Both the position numbers and the translations under genes were made by a program. A DNA stretch of 64,000 nucleotides from Gammaproteobacteria bacterium. Lineage in GTDB: Bacteria > Pseudomonadota > Gammaproteobacteria > Xanthomonadales > Marinicellaceae. The stretch covers positions 532,501 through 596,500 of the forward strand of contig JAWLAO010000001.1 in assembly GCA_041395445.1 (NCBI GenBank). Direction: 5' to 3'. Positions 46,710 through 55,818 of the stretch are shown one piece after another (the first letter of the stretch is position 1; every line of letters starts with the position of its first letter). Under the pieces are notes generated by a model. The model was not told where the DNA came from. It worked only from the letters and a program-made list of their open reading frames with translations, and made no database searches.

Positions 46710-47021
46710 CTACGCTTTAATTGATTTGATTTTGATTTCAGAATAACTTTGACGATGTCCTTGTTGCTTCATGGAATGCTTACGTCTTCTGAATTTCAAG
46801 ATTTTTACTTTTTTAGCACGTCCGTTGCTCATTACTTCAGCTGAAACTTTTGCACCTTTAACATGAGGTGTTCCAACATTAATTTTTTCGCCGTCTGATG
46901 TCATCAACACTTCATCAAACTCAACTTTTGAACCAGGCTCCAAACCTAATTTCTCAACACGAAGGACATCGCCTTCTTTAACTCTGTATTGTTTACCACC
47001 AGTTTTAATAACTGCATGCAT
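46710..47021 (-). CDS. rplU: Ribosomal protein L21
   Basis: Large-subunit protein, 103 residues, complete from MHAVIKTGGKQYRV to KIKSIKA. KVKILKFRRRKHSMKQQGHRQ is the conserved RNA-binding tail. First gene of the rplU-rpmA operon. The 281 bases between it and the divergent uvrA contain the leader region; I could not identify a known leader motif. Confidence 0.98.
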   Translation of the reverse strand: MHAVIKTGGKQYRVKEGDVLRVEKLGLEPGSKVEFDEVLMTSDGEKINVGTPHVKGAKVSAEVMSNGRAKKVKILKFRRRKHSMKQQGHRQSYSEIKIKSIKA

Positions 47022-47302
47022 GATTTTTCTCCAATAATTAAAATGTGAGGTTTAACCTCAAAACGCTACGACCCATGTATCAATGCGGACAAGGACGTCA
47101 GCTACAAGGACGGCGATTTTACTTGTTCCGACCCAAAGTTTCAATAAATAAAGCATTAAATCCCTGATTTATGGAGATTCTTTAGCCAATATTTGATTTG
47201 ATAAAATGCTATCATGAATATTTTATGACATTGTGATTTTGTTGAAGCAAACAATTTAAAAATCAGTTAAACTTATCGGTTTTCCGATATCAACCAATAA
47301 TC

Positions 47303-50116
47303 ATGACATACATTTCTTTACGCGGAGCGAGAACTCATAATTTAAAGAATATCGACATTGATTTACCTCGTAACCAATTGATTGTGATTACCGGTTTATC
47401 TGGTTCGGGAAAATCCTCTCTGGCTTTTGATACCATTTACGCTGAAGGACAAAGACGTTATGTGGAGTCACTATCTGCATACGCCAGGCAGTTCTTATCG
47501 ATGATGGCAAAACCGGATATCGACCATATCGAAGGATTATCACCGGCAATTTCCATTGAACAAAAATCCACTTCGCACAATCCGCGTTCCACTGTTTGAA
47601 CGATTACAGAAATCAATGATTATCTACGTTTGCTGTATGCCAGAGTCGGAACACCTTGCTGTCCGGAACATGGAATCAAACTGGAAGCCCAAACAGTATC
47701 GGAAATTGTGGATCGCATCATGCAATTAGATCCGTCCCGTAAATACATGTTGCTGGCACCTTTAGTCCGAAATCGCAAAGGCGAACACACTGCCATGCTG
47801 GAACAATTGATGGGTAGCGGGTATGTTCGCGTACGCATTGATGATAAAGTTTATTCGTTGGAAGATTTACCCAAAATCAACCCTAAAACCAAACACACTA
47901 TTGAAGCCGTTGTTGATCGTTTTCGCATAAAAGATGACATGGCGCAAAGACTGGCTGAGTCCATTGAGTCCGCTTTAGTTTTGTCCGAAGGACTGGTACA
48001 AATCGCAACATTTGATGATGGTGACCCCATTGAGCATCTTTTTAGCGAATTATTTTCCTGCCCGATTTGTGATTACTCATTGGAAGAACTGGAACCTCGG
48101 TTGTTTTCTTTTAATAATCCCAACGGGGCTTGCCCCGAATGTGATGGCCTGGGAATCAGCCAATATTTTGACCCTGACAGAATTGTGCAAAGCTGGGATT
48201 TATCATTAGCAAACGGAGCTATTCGTGGTTGGGATCGACGCAACGGATTTTATTATCAAATGTTATTGGCACTAGCAGAACATTACAAATTTGATTTGGA
48301 AACTCCATTAAAAGATTTACCAAAGAAAATTCAGGACATAATCATGTTCGGCTCTGATGAGCAAATCATGTTCAAATACTCATCTGACAGCATTGAATTC
48401 AATCGCATGAGAGAGTTTGAAGGTATTGCCAATAATATGAAGCGGCGCTATAAAGAAACCGAATCCAATATGGTTCGTGAAGAACTCAGCAAATACATCA
48501 GCAACAAAGAATGCGATGTTTGTTATGGCGAACGTCTGAATGAAGCTGCCAGAAATGTCTTCATTGCCGATAAAACTCTACCTTACATAAATAAACTATC
48601 CATTGAGGAATGCCATCAATATTTTCAGAATCTGAAATTAGAAGGCAAGAAAGGCGAGATTGCCGAAAAGATTCTCAAAGAAATCAAGGAGCGTTTGGAG
48701 TTTCTGGTGAATGTAGGTCTGAATTATTTAACATTATCCCGCAATGCCAATTCCCTCTCTGGAGGTGAGGCGCAAAGGATTCGTTTGGCCAGCCAAATTG
48801 GTGCCGGATTGGTTGGCGTGATGTATGTTCTGGATGAACCGTCCATTGGTTTACATCAAAGGGATAATGAAAAATTACTGCAAACTTTGACACGTTTGCG
48901 TGATTTGGGAAATACTGTGATTGTTGTTGAACATGATGAAGATGCCATTGCCACCGCTGATCATGTGGTTGATATTGGTCCGGGTTCAGGAGTTCACGGT
49001 GGCGAAATTGTCGCGCAAGGTACACCCGAAGAAATTAAAAACAATGAAAAATCGCTCACCGGACAATTTCTTTCAGGGAAACAAAAAATTGAAATTCCCA
49101 AGCAACGCACTCAAATCGCAAAAGATAAGGTGTTTTCATTGAATGGAGCATCCGGTAATAATTTAAAAGGTGTCGATTTACATCTTCCGGCCGGTTTATT
49201 CACCTGCATTACCGGAGTTTCCGGTTCAGGGAAATCAACACTTATCAATCGCACACTTTACCGAGTTTTGGCAAAGGAATTAAACCGTAATCAAAGCCGC
49301 CCGGCTCCGTATAAAAACTTTGAAAATATTGACCTCTTCGATAAAGTCGTGGAAATCAACCAAAAAGCCATAGGCAGAACACCACGCTCTAATCCGGCGA
49401 CATATACTCAGTTATTTACTCCGATTCGTGAATTATTTGCCGGTACTCAGGAAGCAAGGGCTCGCGGTTATAAATCAGGTCGATTCAGTTTTAACGTCAA
49501 AGGTGGTCGTTGCGAAGCCTGTCAGGGCGACGGACTTATCAAAGTCGAAATGCACTTCTTACCCGATGTTTATGTCACCTGTGATGTGTGCAAAGGCAAA
49601 CGCTACAATCGGGAAACTCTCGACATTCACTACAAAGGCAAAAATATCAACGATGTGTTAGAAATGACCGTTGAAGATGCCGCTGAATTTTTCACAGCGA
49701 TCCCAACCATTAAAACTAAACTGGATACTTTAATGAACGTCGGATTGAGTTACATCACCTTAGGTCAGAATGCGACAACCTTGTCCGGTGGTGAAGCTCA
49801 ACGCATCAAATTGGCTAAAGAATTGTCGAAACGTGATACCGGTAAAACAATTTATATTCTTGATGAACCGACAACCGGATTGCATTTTGCTGATATTAAA
49901 CAATTATTGGCTGTTCTTCATGAATTGCGTGACCGTGGAAATACCATCATTGTTATTGAACACAATCTGGATGTGGTTAAGACCGCTGACTGGATTGTGG
50001 ATTTAGGACCGGAAGGCGGTGATGCCGGAGGTGAAATTGTTGCTCAGGGAACTCCGGAAGAAGTTGTCAAAAAATACAAAACTCACACTGCAAAATTTTT
50101 AGCAAAAATGTTGTGA
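47303..50116 (+). pseudogene. uvrA: UvrA, full length but with an in-frame TGA at codon 99
   Basis: Damage-recognition ATPase of nucleotide excision repair. The reading frame covers 938 codons, close to E. coli UvrA (940 residues). Both Walker A motifs (GLSGSGKSSLAFDT; GVSGSGKSTLINRT), both ABC signatures (NSLSGGEAQRIRLA; TTLSGGEAQRIKLA), both zinc cysteine sets (CPICDYSL..., CPECDGLG; CEACQGDG, CDVCKGKR) and Walker B motifs are intact. Codon 99 at 47597-47599 is TGA in NPRSTV*TITEI, where E. coli has Gly (STVGTITEI); one base change, GGA to TGA, explains it. TGA ends other genes here (nth, and uvrA itself), so recoding is unlikely. Real null allele, readthrough or sequencing error. Confidence 0.92.
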
Positions 50117-50124
50117 AAGATAAA

Positions 50125-50367
50125 CTATTCGTCTTTTAGATGTGATTGATCACAATAAGGCGGATTTTTTGTTTTTTTGCACCCACAAAGATTGATGTAA
50201 CTCAGTTCATCCATACGAATAGGCACGGGTAAAAAATCGGTTCCCTTGTGTGACTCATTATCGCAATAGGGTTGATTTTTACTGCGTCCGCAAGCACACC
50301 ACAAATAAGTTTTATTTGCTTGAAGCATCACTCCGTACGGACCATTTTTTGGACATTCCGGTTTCAT
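50125..50367 (-). CDS. Tandem CDGSH iron-sulphur protein
   Basis: An 80-residue protein with two CDGSH-type 2Fe-2S motifs of the form C-x-C-x2-(S/T)-x3-P-x-C-D-x2-(x)H: CACGRSKNQPYCDNESH and CGCKKTKNPPYCDQSH. The first has one extra residue before the histidine. Such proteins bind redox-active, pH-sensitive clusters. It lies 33 bases after the ferredoxin-globin gene on the same strand, so it may be the last gene of that operon. It is convergent with uvrA. Confidence 0.88.
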   Translation of the reverse strand: MKPECPKNGPYGVMLQANKTYLWCACGRSKNQPYCDNESHKGTDFLPVPIRMDELSYINLCGCKKTKNPPYCDQSHLKDE

Positions 50368-50399
50368 AATTTAATCCCACAACAATTATTTTTTAGTTA

Positions 50400-51959
50400 T
50401 TAACCTCGGCATTCGTTACAAAACATCTCACCGGTTAAATCATGATAATGAACTTTTTCTCCCGGTGAAAGCTCTTTATGACAGCCATCACAAATTCCAC
50501 CAATATCCAGTATCATTTCTTCATAACCTTTAATCGGTTTAACTTCACCTTTATCAATTCTGGGCCACATTCTGGTTTTCACAATAGCGGCTCGATAACT
50601 TTCATTCAGCTCCAGCATTTGTGATAAAAAAGGCTCTTTAAATCCAAATTTAATACAACTATCAGCAAATAATTTTTCTCGATAGTTAAACAACTTATCA
50701 GAAATAATCATCCAATGATGCGCATTGCGAGGCCGGTCGCCAAAATAACAATCTTTGCCGGTAAAAATTTGGTTCAAAAAAGCGTATTGCTTGCCGACGA
50801 TATGGCTTTTTGTGACTCCTTTGAAAAATGGAGATAGTAAATCATCGGCTAATACTTTGTCATAAAAATCATTCAAAATTTGATTGAGTAATTTACCCTC
50901 ACCCAATGCTTTCCACATTTCAATATCAGGAGTGAACTGACGTTTTTCTTCCTCTACAAACTCCATTTTATTGGAATCTTCTTCCGATTGGAAATACTCC
51001 GGGATTTGCGCATATTCAAATGCATCACTGATAATTTTTTCTTCCTGAACTCCTTTATTTCTTGCTGTCTGAATAGAGGCTTTAACAAGTTTCGGGTTTC
51101 CGTATAAATAAACCTCCCAATTTTCTAATAATCCAAATTCACCAAAAATTGAGTCCACACATTCTGATGAATCATTATCAGTTAATATTTCAAATTGAAA
51201 ATTTGGATATTGATTAGATAAGTTTTTCAGTTCTTCCAGATAGTACAAATCTTCTTCGCTTTTAACAACATGAACTAAATGAACTACTTTGTCATAACCA
51301 TCATTAAGAGAAGCCTTGGCAATTGCATAAGCTGCACCTAAACCAGAACCGCTGGCAATTAATAATTTTCCTGTGACTGAATTATCATGAGTGACATAAC
51401 TGGCACCCAAAGGATACTGAACTTGTATTTCATCACCAATATTTGCATTTTCAAAGACCCATTGACTGAAAACTCCACTATCAATTCTTTTTACATGAAT
51501 CGAAATAATACTTTCGCTACCTTGAAAATGATTGGTAATTGAGTAACTACGGACTTTATTATCAAGTTTTGTACGAATATTAACAAACTGACCTGTTTTA
51601 AATTCAAGAGTTTCTGCATCCGGCTTAAATGACACTGAAAAAATCGTTTCCGAAAGCTCTTCAATTGAAGTCACTTTGGCTTGAGAGAAAATATCCTCAA
51701 TCAAAGGAGGAGATAAAACCATATCACCTTCGGGATAACAGCGACAAGGAAGTATATGATTTGATTCTTTTAATTGCTTGGATAACCCGGATTGGGAAGG
51801 TTCGCAAATTTTTCCTGAGACGACTTTGGTTACGCAAGCATGACACGTTCCATTTCGACAGGAGAATGGAATATCAACCTTATTCCTAAAAAAAGCATCC
51901 AACAAATTTTCATTATCTTTACAATGAAAATGATGAGTGCCGAAAATTATTTTTGGCAT
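50400..51959 (-). CDS. Ferredoxin - FNR reductase - truncated globin - zinc fusion
   Basis: A 519-residue soluble electron-transfer chain. Residues ~1-85 are a plant-type 2Fe-2S ferredoxin (Cys34, Cys39, Cys42 and Cys72). Residues ~92-320 are a ferredoxin-NADP reductase-like module with the FAD motif RSYSIT (137-142) and the nucleotide motif ASGSGLGAAYA (~202-212). Residues ~344-465 are a truncated haemoglobin (ILNDFYDKVLADDLLSPFF; proximal His in RNAHHWMIIS, ~414-415). The tail has CDGC (490-493) and CNEC (514-517), a small zinc site. This resembles a flavohaemoglobin rebuilt from other parts, so NO or O2 chemistry or haem reduction is likely. It follows roadblock protein 2 by six bases. No described family with this exact order is known to me. 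Confidence 0.85.
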   Translation of the reverse strand: MPKIIFGTHHFHCKDNENLLDAFFRNKVDIPFSCRNGTCHACVTKVVSGKICEPSQSGLSKQLKESNHILPCRCYPEGDMVLSPPLIEDIFSQAKVTSIEELSETIFSVSFKPDAETLEFKTGQFVNIRTKLDNKVRSYSITNHFQGSESIISIHVKRIDSGVFSQWVFENANIGDEIQVQYPLGASYVTHDNSVTGKLLIASGSGLGAAYAIAKASLNDGYDKVVHLVHVVKSEEDLYYLEELKNLSNQYPNFQFEILTDNDSSECVDSIFGEFGLLENWEVYLYGNPKLVKASIQTARNKGVQEEKIISDAFEYAQIPEYFQSEEDSNKMEFVEEEKRQFTPDIEMWKALGEGKLLNQILNDFYDKVLADDLLSPFFKGVTKSHIVGKQYAFLNQIFTGKDCYFGDRPRNAHHWMIISDKLFNYREKLFADSCIKFGFKEPFLSQMLELNESYRAAIVKTRMWPRIDKGEVKPIKGYEEMILDIGGICDGCHKELSPGEKVHYHDLTGEMFCNECRG

Positions 51960-51965
51960 GATAAC

Positions 51966-52367
51966 TTACATTAGGTTTTGTTCGTCCAGAACCTTATTGA
52001 TTTCCTTAGTCGTTATTTTCGCAAATGTAATCATTTTTCCTAAATTTACCAAACGATCACATATAACCCCAAAAAACAGAGAGTCTTCTTTATCCTGAAC
52101 TTTAAAAAGCCCAAGGATATTTTTATCCATGATTACAATATTGTCTTGCAAAGTTTGTTTTAACAATTGAGAAGCTAAAGTTTCAGAAATACCCAAAACT
52201 GAACCTGCCATTGGTGAAACCTGACCTAGTGGATGCTCGAATCGGGAGCGATCCAGTAATAAATGTCCATCTAATGTCGCAATAAAAACAGATTCCGTAC
52301 TGCTGACATTACCTAAATAGTCATTCAATACACGTTTCAATTCAACCAATAAATCTTTTTCTGACAT
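51966..52367 (-). CDS. Roadblock/LC7-like protein 2
   Basis: A 133-residue protein with the roadblock/LC7 pattern: N-terminal helix, VFIATLDGHLLLDRS (strand-turn-strand), a long helix (MAGSVLGISETLASQLLKQ), then NIVIMDKNILGLFKVQDKEDSLFFGVICDR and a C-terminal helix. Bacterial members bind small GTPases (MglB-MglA is the model) as activators or scaffolds. Here a GTPase is encoded two genes upstream. It lies six bases before the ferredoxin-globin gene, suggesting tight coupling of the two products. Confidence 0.75.
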   Translation of the reverse strand: MSEKDLLVELKRVLNDYLGNVSSTESVFIATLDGHLLLDRSRFEHPLGQVSPMAGSVLGISETLASQLLKQTLQDNIVIMDKNILGLFKVQDKEDSLFFGVICDRLVNLGKMITFAKITTKEINKVLDEQNLM

Positions 52368-52437
52368 AAAACTCCCTTAATAAAGCATGCTTGAGGATCA
52401 CCCAAGCACACTCAATTATCAAACATATAATTAAAAT

Positions 52438-52833
52438 TTAGATGCTATCATTCTTCAGGATGGTACGTCCCTTAGTTACCACCAATCCCAAGTTTGCATC
52501 TATTCTACACACAACTGTAGCAACAATCTGTGGCATAGAAGGAACACGCATAAACAAATGAATCAGGTTTTTTGAGTTCACAATTATTTCCTGAAAGTAA
52601 GGCTCCGTACTGGAGTCTCCTCTCGATTTTTTGAAAGTTTTATCAATCATCATTGACATGTCACCTTCAAAAAGCTCTTTGGTAGCAGCTGCCAACATAT
52701 CCATAACTTCTTGCGGATGCGAATCAGTCGTTTTAACTCCTAGCAACATTCCGGTTTCCATATCAACCAAACCGGCAGCCAATGCTTTCGGAACTTCTCC
52801 CAATAATGACTTACAAATTGAATCAGCACTCAT
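52438..52833 (-). CDS. Roadblock/LC7-like protein 1
   Basis: A 131-residue protein with similar topology to its neighbour: ALAAGLVDMETGMLLGVKT (strand-turn-strand), helix MDMLAAATKELFEG, then FQEIIVNSKNLIHLFMRVPSMPQIVATVVCRIDANLGLVVTKGR. It fits the roadblock fold less exactly than protein 2. A GAGGAG ribosome site precedes the ATG. It is the first gene after a 168-base gap that carries a promoter-like region with a CRP-type palindrome, so it could start its own transcript. Confidence 0.65.
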   Translation of the reverse strand: MSADSICKSLLGEVPKALAAGLVDMETGMLLGVKTTDSHPQEVMDMLAAATKELFEGDMSMMIDKTFKKSRGDSSTEPYFQEIIVNSKNLIHLFMRVPSMPQIVATVVCRIDANLGLVVTKGRTILKNDSI

Positions 52834-52942
52834 GTTTTTCTCCTCAATATTTTAATAGAATTATTTTTTTTATACAACAATGTTGTTGCTTATATAATGT
52901 TATATGATTAATCACGCTTTGCAAAGCGAAACATAGATTAAA

Positions 52943-52958
52943 TGTGAGCTTCGTCACA
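52943..52958. promoter_or_regulatory. CRP-type binding site upstream of roadblock protein 1
   Basis: TGTGA-GCTTCG-TCACA is a perfect match to the CRP core palindrome TGTGA-N6-TCACA. It lies 110 bases upstream of the roadblock 1 start. Candidate -10 boxes (TATAAC near 52900-52905, TATATA at 52891-52896) are 47 and 57 bases from its centre, compatible with an activating position. The regulator itself is not in the window. Confidence 0.6.
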
Positions 52959-53001
52959 AAAATTGTTAGATACAACAAATTAATCCAATATCACCAAAAT
53001 G

Positions 53002-53829
53002 TTATGATTTTATCAACTTCAATCCCTTTGAGTCTTCAATATCCCCTTTGTTTTCAGTTACTTGAATAAAATTTTCTGAAGATAGATTTTCGACAACATC
53101 CTCTAGCAAAATTAAGACATCTTCTTTATTTCTAGGGTCAATGTTATAGATTCCTGACAATTTAGGAAACTCACTTTCAATTAAATCTTTAAATGTAGCC
53201 AAATCACCCGGAAACAAATCGCAATGAGTGAGTGCACAAAATACATTTTTGGAATTTCCAATCTCGGTGTGTAAAAATCTCAGATAGAACTTTAAGTACA
53301 TCATTGGCTCAGGTCGCGATAAATCCATTAATATCACAAATGCATCTGCTGACTTTCCAACTACATCCCATAGAAAATTAAATTTAACCTGCCCGGGTGT
53401 TCCAAATAGTTGTAACTTTAAGCCATCATTGACTTGTACCTCAGAGTAATCAATACCAACTGTGGTTTTTTCCTTGTCTTTAGCAACAATATCTGTGGCT
53501 GCAACTTCGGAACTCAAGGCTGTTCCACCAGATACAGTTTGTAAAGCGGTTGTTTTTCCTGATCCCGGACTGCCTAAAAATACCACTTTTTTTAATTTAA
53601 TTTGCTCAAGCTGAATTTTCTGGGTGATGCGACTGATAAATTGTTTTTTACGGTCTTGCTCCTTTTGGGCCATTTCCCGACCTTTTCGACCAAGGAAATT
53701 ACTTCTTATATTCTCAAATGCGGTTTTAAAGCGACTGGCTACTGATTTTTTCTCGGAATGATTTGGTTCTTGAGTTTCTTCATTACCAATTGGCTTGAAT
53801 TGAAATTCTTTGGATATCCTATTTAACAC
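53002..53829 (-). CDS. P-loop GTPase (COG2229/MglA-like) with basic N-terminal extension
   Basis: A 275-residue protein. Residues 1-78 are a charged, helical extension rich in Lys, Arg and Gln. The GTPase domain follows: G1 FLGSPGSGKTT (residues ~84-94), a G2-like TTVGIDYSEV, G3 LFGTPGQVKFNFLWD (~141-155) and G4 THCD (201-204) replacing NKxD. The missing Gln/Asp arrangement after G3 (GTPGQ for DxxGQ) is typical of GTPases that need an external activator. With two roadblock proteins downstream it looks like a switch module. Effector unknown; ATP use cannot be excluded. Confidence 0.8.
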   Translation of the reverse strand: MLNRISKEFQFKPIGNEETQEPNHSEKKSVASRFKTAFENIRSNFLGRKGREMAQKEQDRKKQFISRITQKIQLEQIKLKKVVFLGSPGSGKTTALQTVSGGTALSSEVAATDIVAKDKEKTTVGIDYSEVQVNDGLKLQLFGTPGQVKFNFLWDVVGKSADAFVILMDLSRPEPMMYLKFYLRFLHTEIGNSKNVFCALTHCDLFPGDLATFKDLIESEFPKLSGIYNIDPRNKEDVLILLEDVVENLSSENFIQVTENKGDIEDSKGLKLIKS

Positions 53830-53865
53830 TCCACGAATTTTGGTTGCATTGAGAGGAGGATCAAT

Positions 53866-54129
53866 TTAATATTTAAATTTTTCTCCATCGATTTTCACTT
53901 TTGCAGTCTTGTTTATAACCACAAAAACCTGTGCATCAGAGCCTTTGCTATTGGCAAGGGTTTCAGTGTAATCATCACGAACAAAGCAAACATGACAATC
54001 AACAAATTCATCGGCAAATAACCAGTTGTCCGTTAAGCTTCCACGTATTAGATTACAATAGGTTCTTAATTTTGTTGCATTACTCGGGCAAATTCCTGCT
54101 GTCGAAAGAATTCTATCATTCTTCATCAT
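53866..54129 (-). CDS. Small cysteine-containing protein heading the GTPase cluster
   Basis: Unrecognised protein of about 87 residues. The start at 54129 (MMKNDRILST) has AGAGG seven bases upstream; an upstream start adds 11 residues. It has four Cys, two in DCHVC and others in GICPSN and RTYCNL, which could bind metal or a cluster. A predicted beta-strand-rich end follows (AQVFVVINKTAKVKIDGE). It precedes the GTPase by 36 bases on the same strand and is probably the first gene of the operon. Confidence 0.6.
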   Translation of the reverse strand: MMKNDRILSTAGICPSNATKLRTYCNLIRGSLTDNWLFADEFVDCHVCFVRDDYTETLANSKGSDAQVFVVINKTAKVKIDGEKFKY

Positions 54130-54282
54130 AAACCACCTCTCTCTATCATGTATTCCAACCAAAAATGGTTCATATTAAAGCAGTTGCTAATATAAGTCAA
54201 TGTAACCCATCGGTGCTTTCTGTCAACAATTGTTAACTCGAAGTAACATTTGTCATAATCTTCATAATGAGTATAAAATCTA

Positions 54283-55815
54283 TTAAAGATCTAACGCATG
54301 TCGCATGATATGATAAATCACATTTTGCTCTATGGTACCGTGAACCAACTGACTACCTGCACCTATGGCAAATATTGCCACATCTTCACCGCTGTGGGTT
54401 TCTGAATACAAAGGAATTGTCGCTGCTTGTTTATAATCCGGAGTTGTAACATCAACATGAGACAAATCCGGTCGGTTATCGCCATTCACATATCCCGGAC
54501 CATTAGCATAGGATAATGTTGTATAGGGTTTTCCTTGATCATCTTTTGCGAGTTGACCGATTACATTTCCTTGTTTATCAGGGGTTTTGACTAAACCCAA
54601 TATAGGATTCCCTCTTTGAGGATAGCCTGAAATATTGAAAGTATGAGAGTGATCGGAGGTAACAATAACCAGAGTTTCGTTCAAATTGACATTTTCAACG
54701 GCAGTCTGAACCGCATTACTGAGTTCTATGGTATCAACTAAAGCCCGATAAGCATTTCCGGCGTGATGGGCGTGATCAATTCGGCCGGCTTCAACCATCA
54801 GGAAAAAAGGCCTCTCTGTATTTTTCAAAATGTCCAGCGATGTCTTAGTCATTTCTGACAAACTAGGCTCACCGGATTGATCTTTTGGATTATCATGCTC
54901 ATATTTCATGTGTGATGGTTCAAACAAACCAAGCAAATGTTTCGTTTTTTTGGTATCAAGAGCATTAAATTGTTCGCTGTTCCAAACCACTTGCGAATCG
55001 GAATGTTTAGCTTTCCACTCTTGCATCAAATTTCTTTGATCCAGTCTGACTCCTTTTTTATTTGGATATTCGGGGTCATTCATTTCATTAGGAATAAAAT
55101 GCTGGCGTCCTCCCCCCATTGCGACTTCGATTCCATCACCATAATTAAAATCAATCAATTGACTGGCAATATCCTTACATCCTTTTTCTCTTTCAATTTC
55201 AGGAATTTCGCTATCCGACTCCCAACCACGACTCACTGCATGCGCATAAGTTGCCGCCGGTGTCGCATGTGTTAAACGGGCTGTAGAAATCACTCCTGTA
55301 CTCATTCCAAGTTTTTCAGCTTGTTCAAGCAAAGTAATTTGGCTGTTATTTTTGCCTGAGTCACAATCTCCAACTTTGACGTTACCATTCACAGAAATCA
55401 CACCACCTTTTGTTTTAATCCCCGTCATCATTGCCGACATGGTTCCAGCTGAATCAGGAGTTTGCAGATTGGTGTTATAAGTTTTTGATAATGCCGTTTG
55501 CGGAAATTTTTCAAAACTCAGTTGGTTTTCTTCCCCACTTTCCCCTCGTCTTTGACCTTCTAAAATCCGTGCCGCAGTTATCGTGCTGATATTCATGCCA
55601 TCGCCAATAAACAATATGACATTCTTGGCCTTCATCGGAAAATTTTGTTTCTGTGATAATTGTTTAACACGATTCTGTCCTTGTTGATACCACCATTCCG
55701 GAGATTCAACCTTCAAAGGAGCATTGGTTGCTTTTACAGATTCATTGCTGACAGTTTGTGCACATGCGATAAATTGCGTGCTCAAAAGCAACGGCATAAA
55801 TTTTGAAATTTTCAT
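54283..55815 (-). CDS. Alkaline phosphatase (PhoA family), likely lipoprotein
   Basis: Phosphomonoesterase of 510 residues. The nucleophile is in TPDSAGTMSAMMTG; metal-site motifs FIGDGM, RLTHATPAATYAHA, VEAGRIDHAHH, TSDHSHTF and the late SETHSGEDVAIFA are all present. The N-terminus ends in a lipobox-like FIAC at residues ~15-18, so it may be lipid-anchored. It is the last gene of a long minus-strand operon, three bases after the MAPEG gene. Confidence 0.92.
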   Translation of the reverse strand: MKISKFMPLLLSTQFIACAQTVSNESVKATNAPLKVESPEWWYQQGQNRVKQLSQKQNFPMKAKNVILFIGDGMNISTITAARILEGQRRGESGEENQLSFEKFPQTALSKTYNTNLQTPDSAGTMSAMMTGIKTKGGVISVNGNVKVGDCDSGKNNSQITLLEQAEKLGMSTGVISTARLTHATPAATYAHAVSRGWESDSEIPEIEREKGCKDIASQLIDFNYGDGIEVAMGGGRQHFIPNEMNDPEYPNKKGVRLDQRNLMQEWKAKHSDSQVVWNSEQFNALDTKKTKHLLGLFEPSHMKYEHDNPKDQSGEPSLSEMTKTSLDILKNTERPFFLMVEAGRIDHAHHAGNAYRALVDTIELSNAVQTAVENVNLNETLVIVTSDHSHTFNISGYPQRGNPILGLVKTPDKQGNVIGQLAKDDQGKPYTTLSYANGPGYVNGDNRPDLSHVDVTTPDYKQAATIPLYSETHSGEDVAIFAIGAGSQLVHGTIEQNVIYHIMRHALDL

Positions 55816-55818
55816 AAA

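Noticed and set aside
47597..47599. Reassignment of TGA to glycine or another amino acid
   Set aside because: nth and uvrA itself end with TGA, and only one internal TGA was seen in the whole window.
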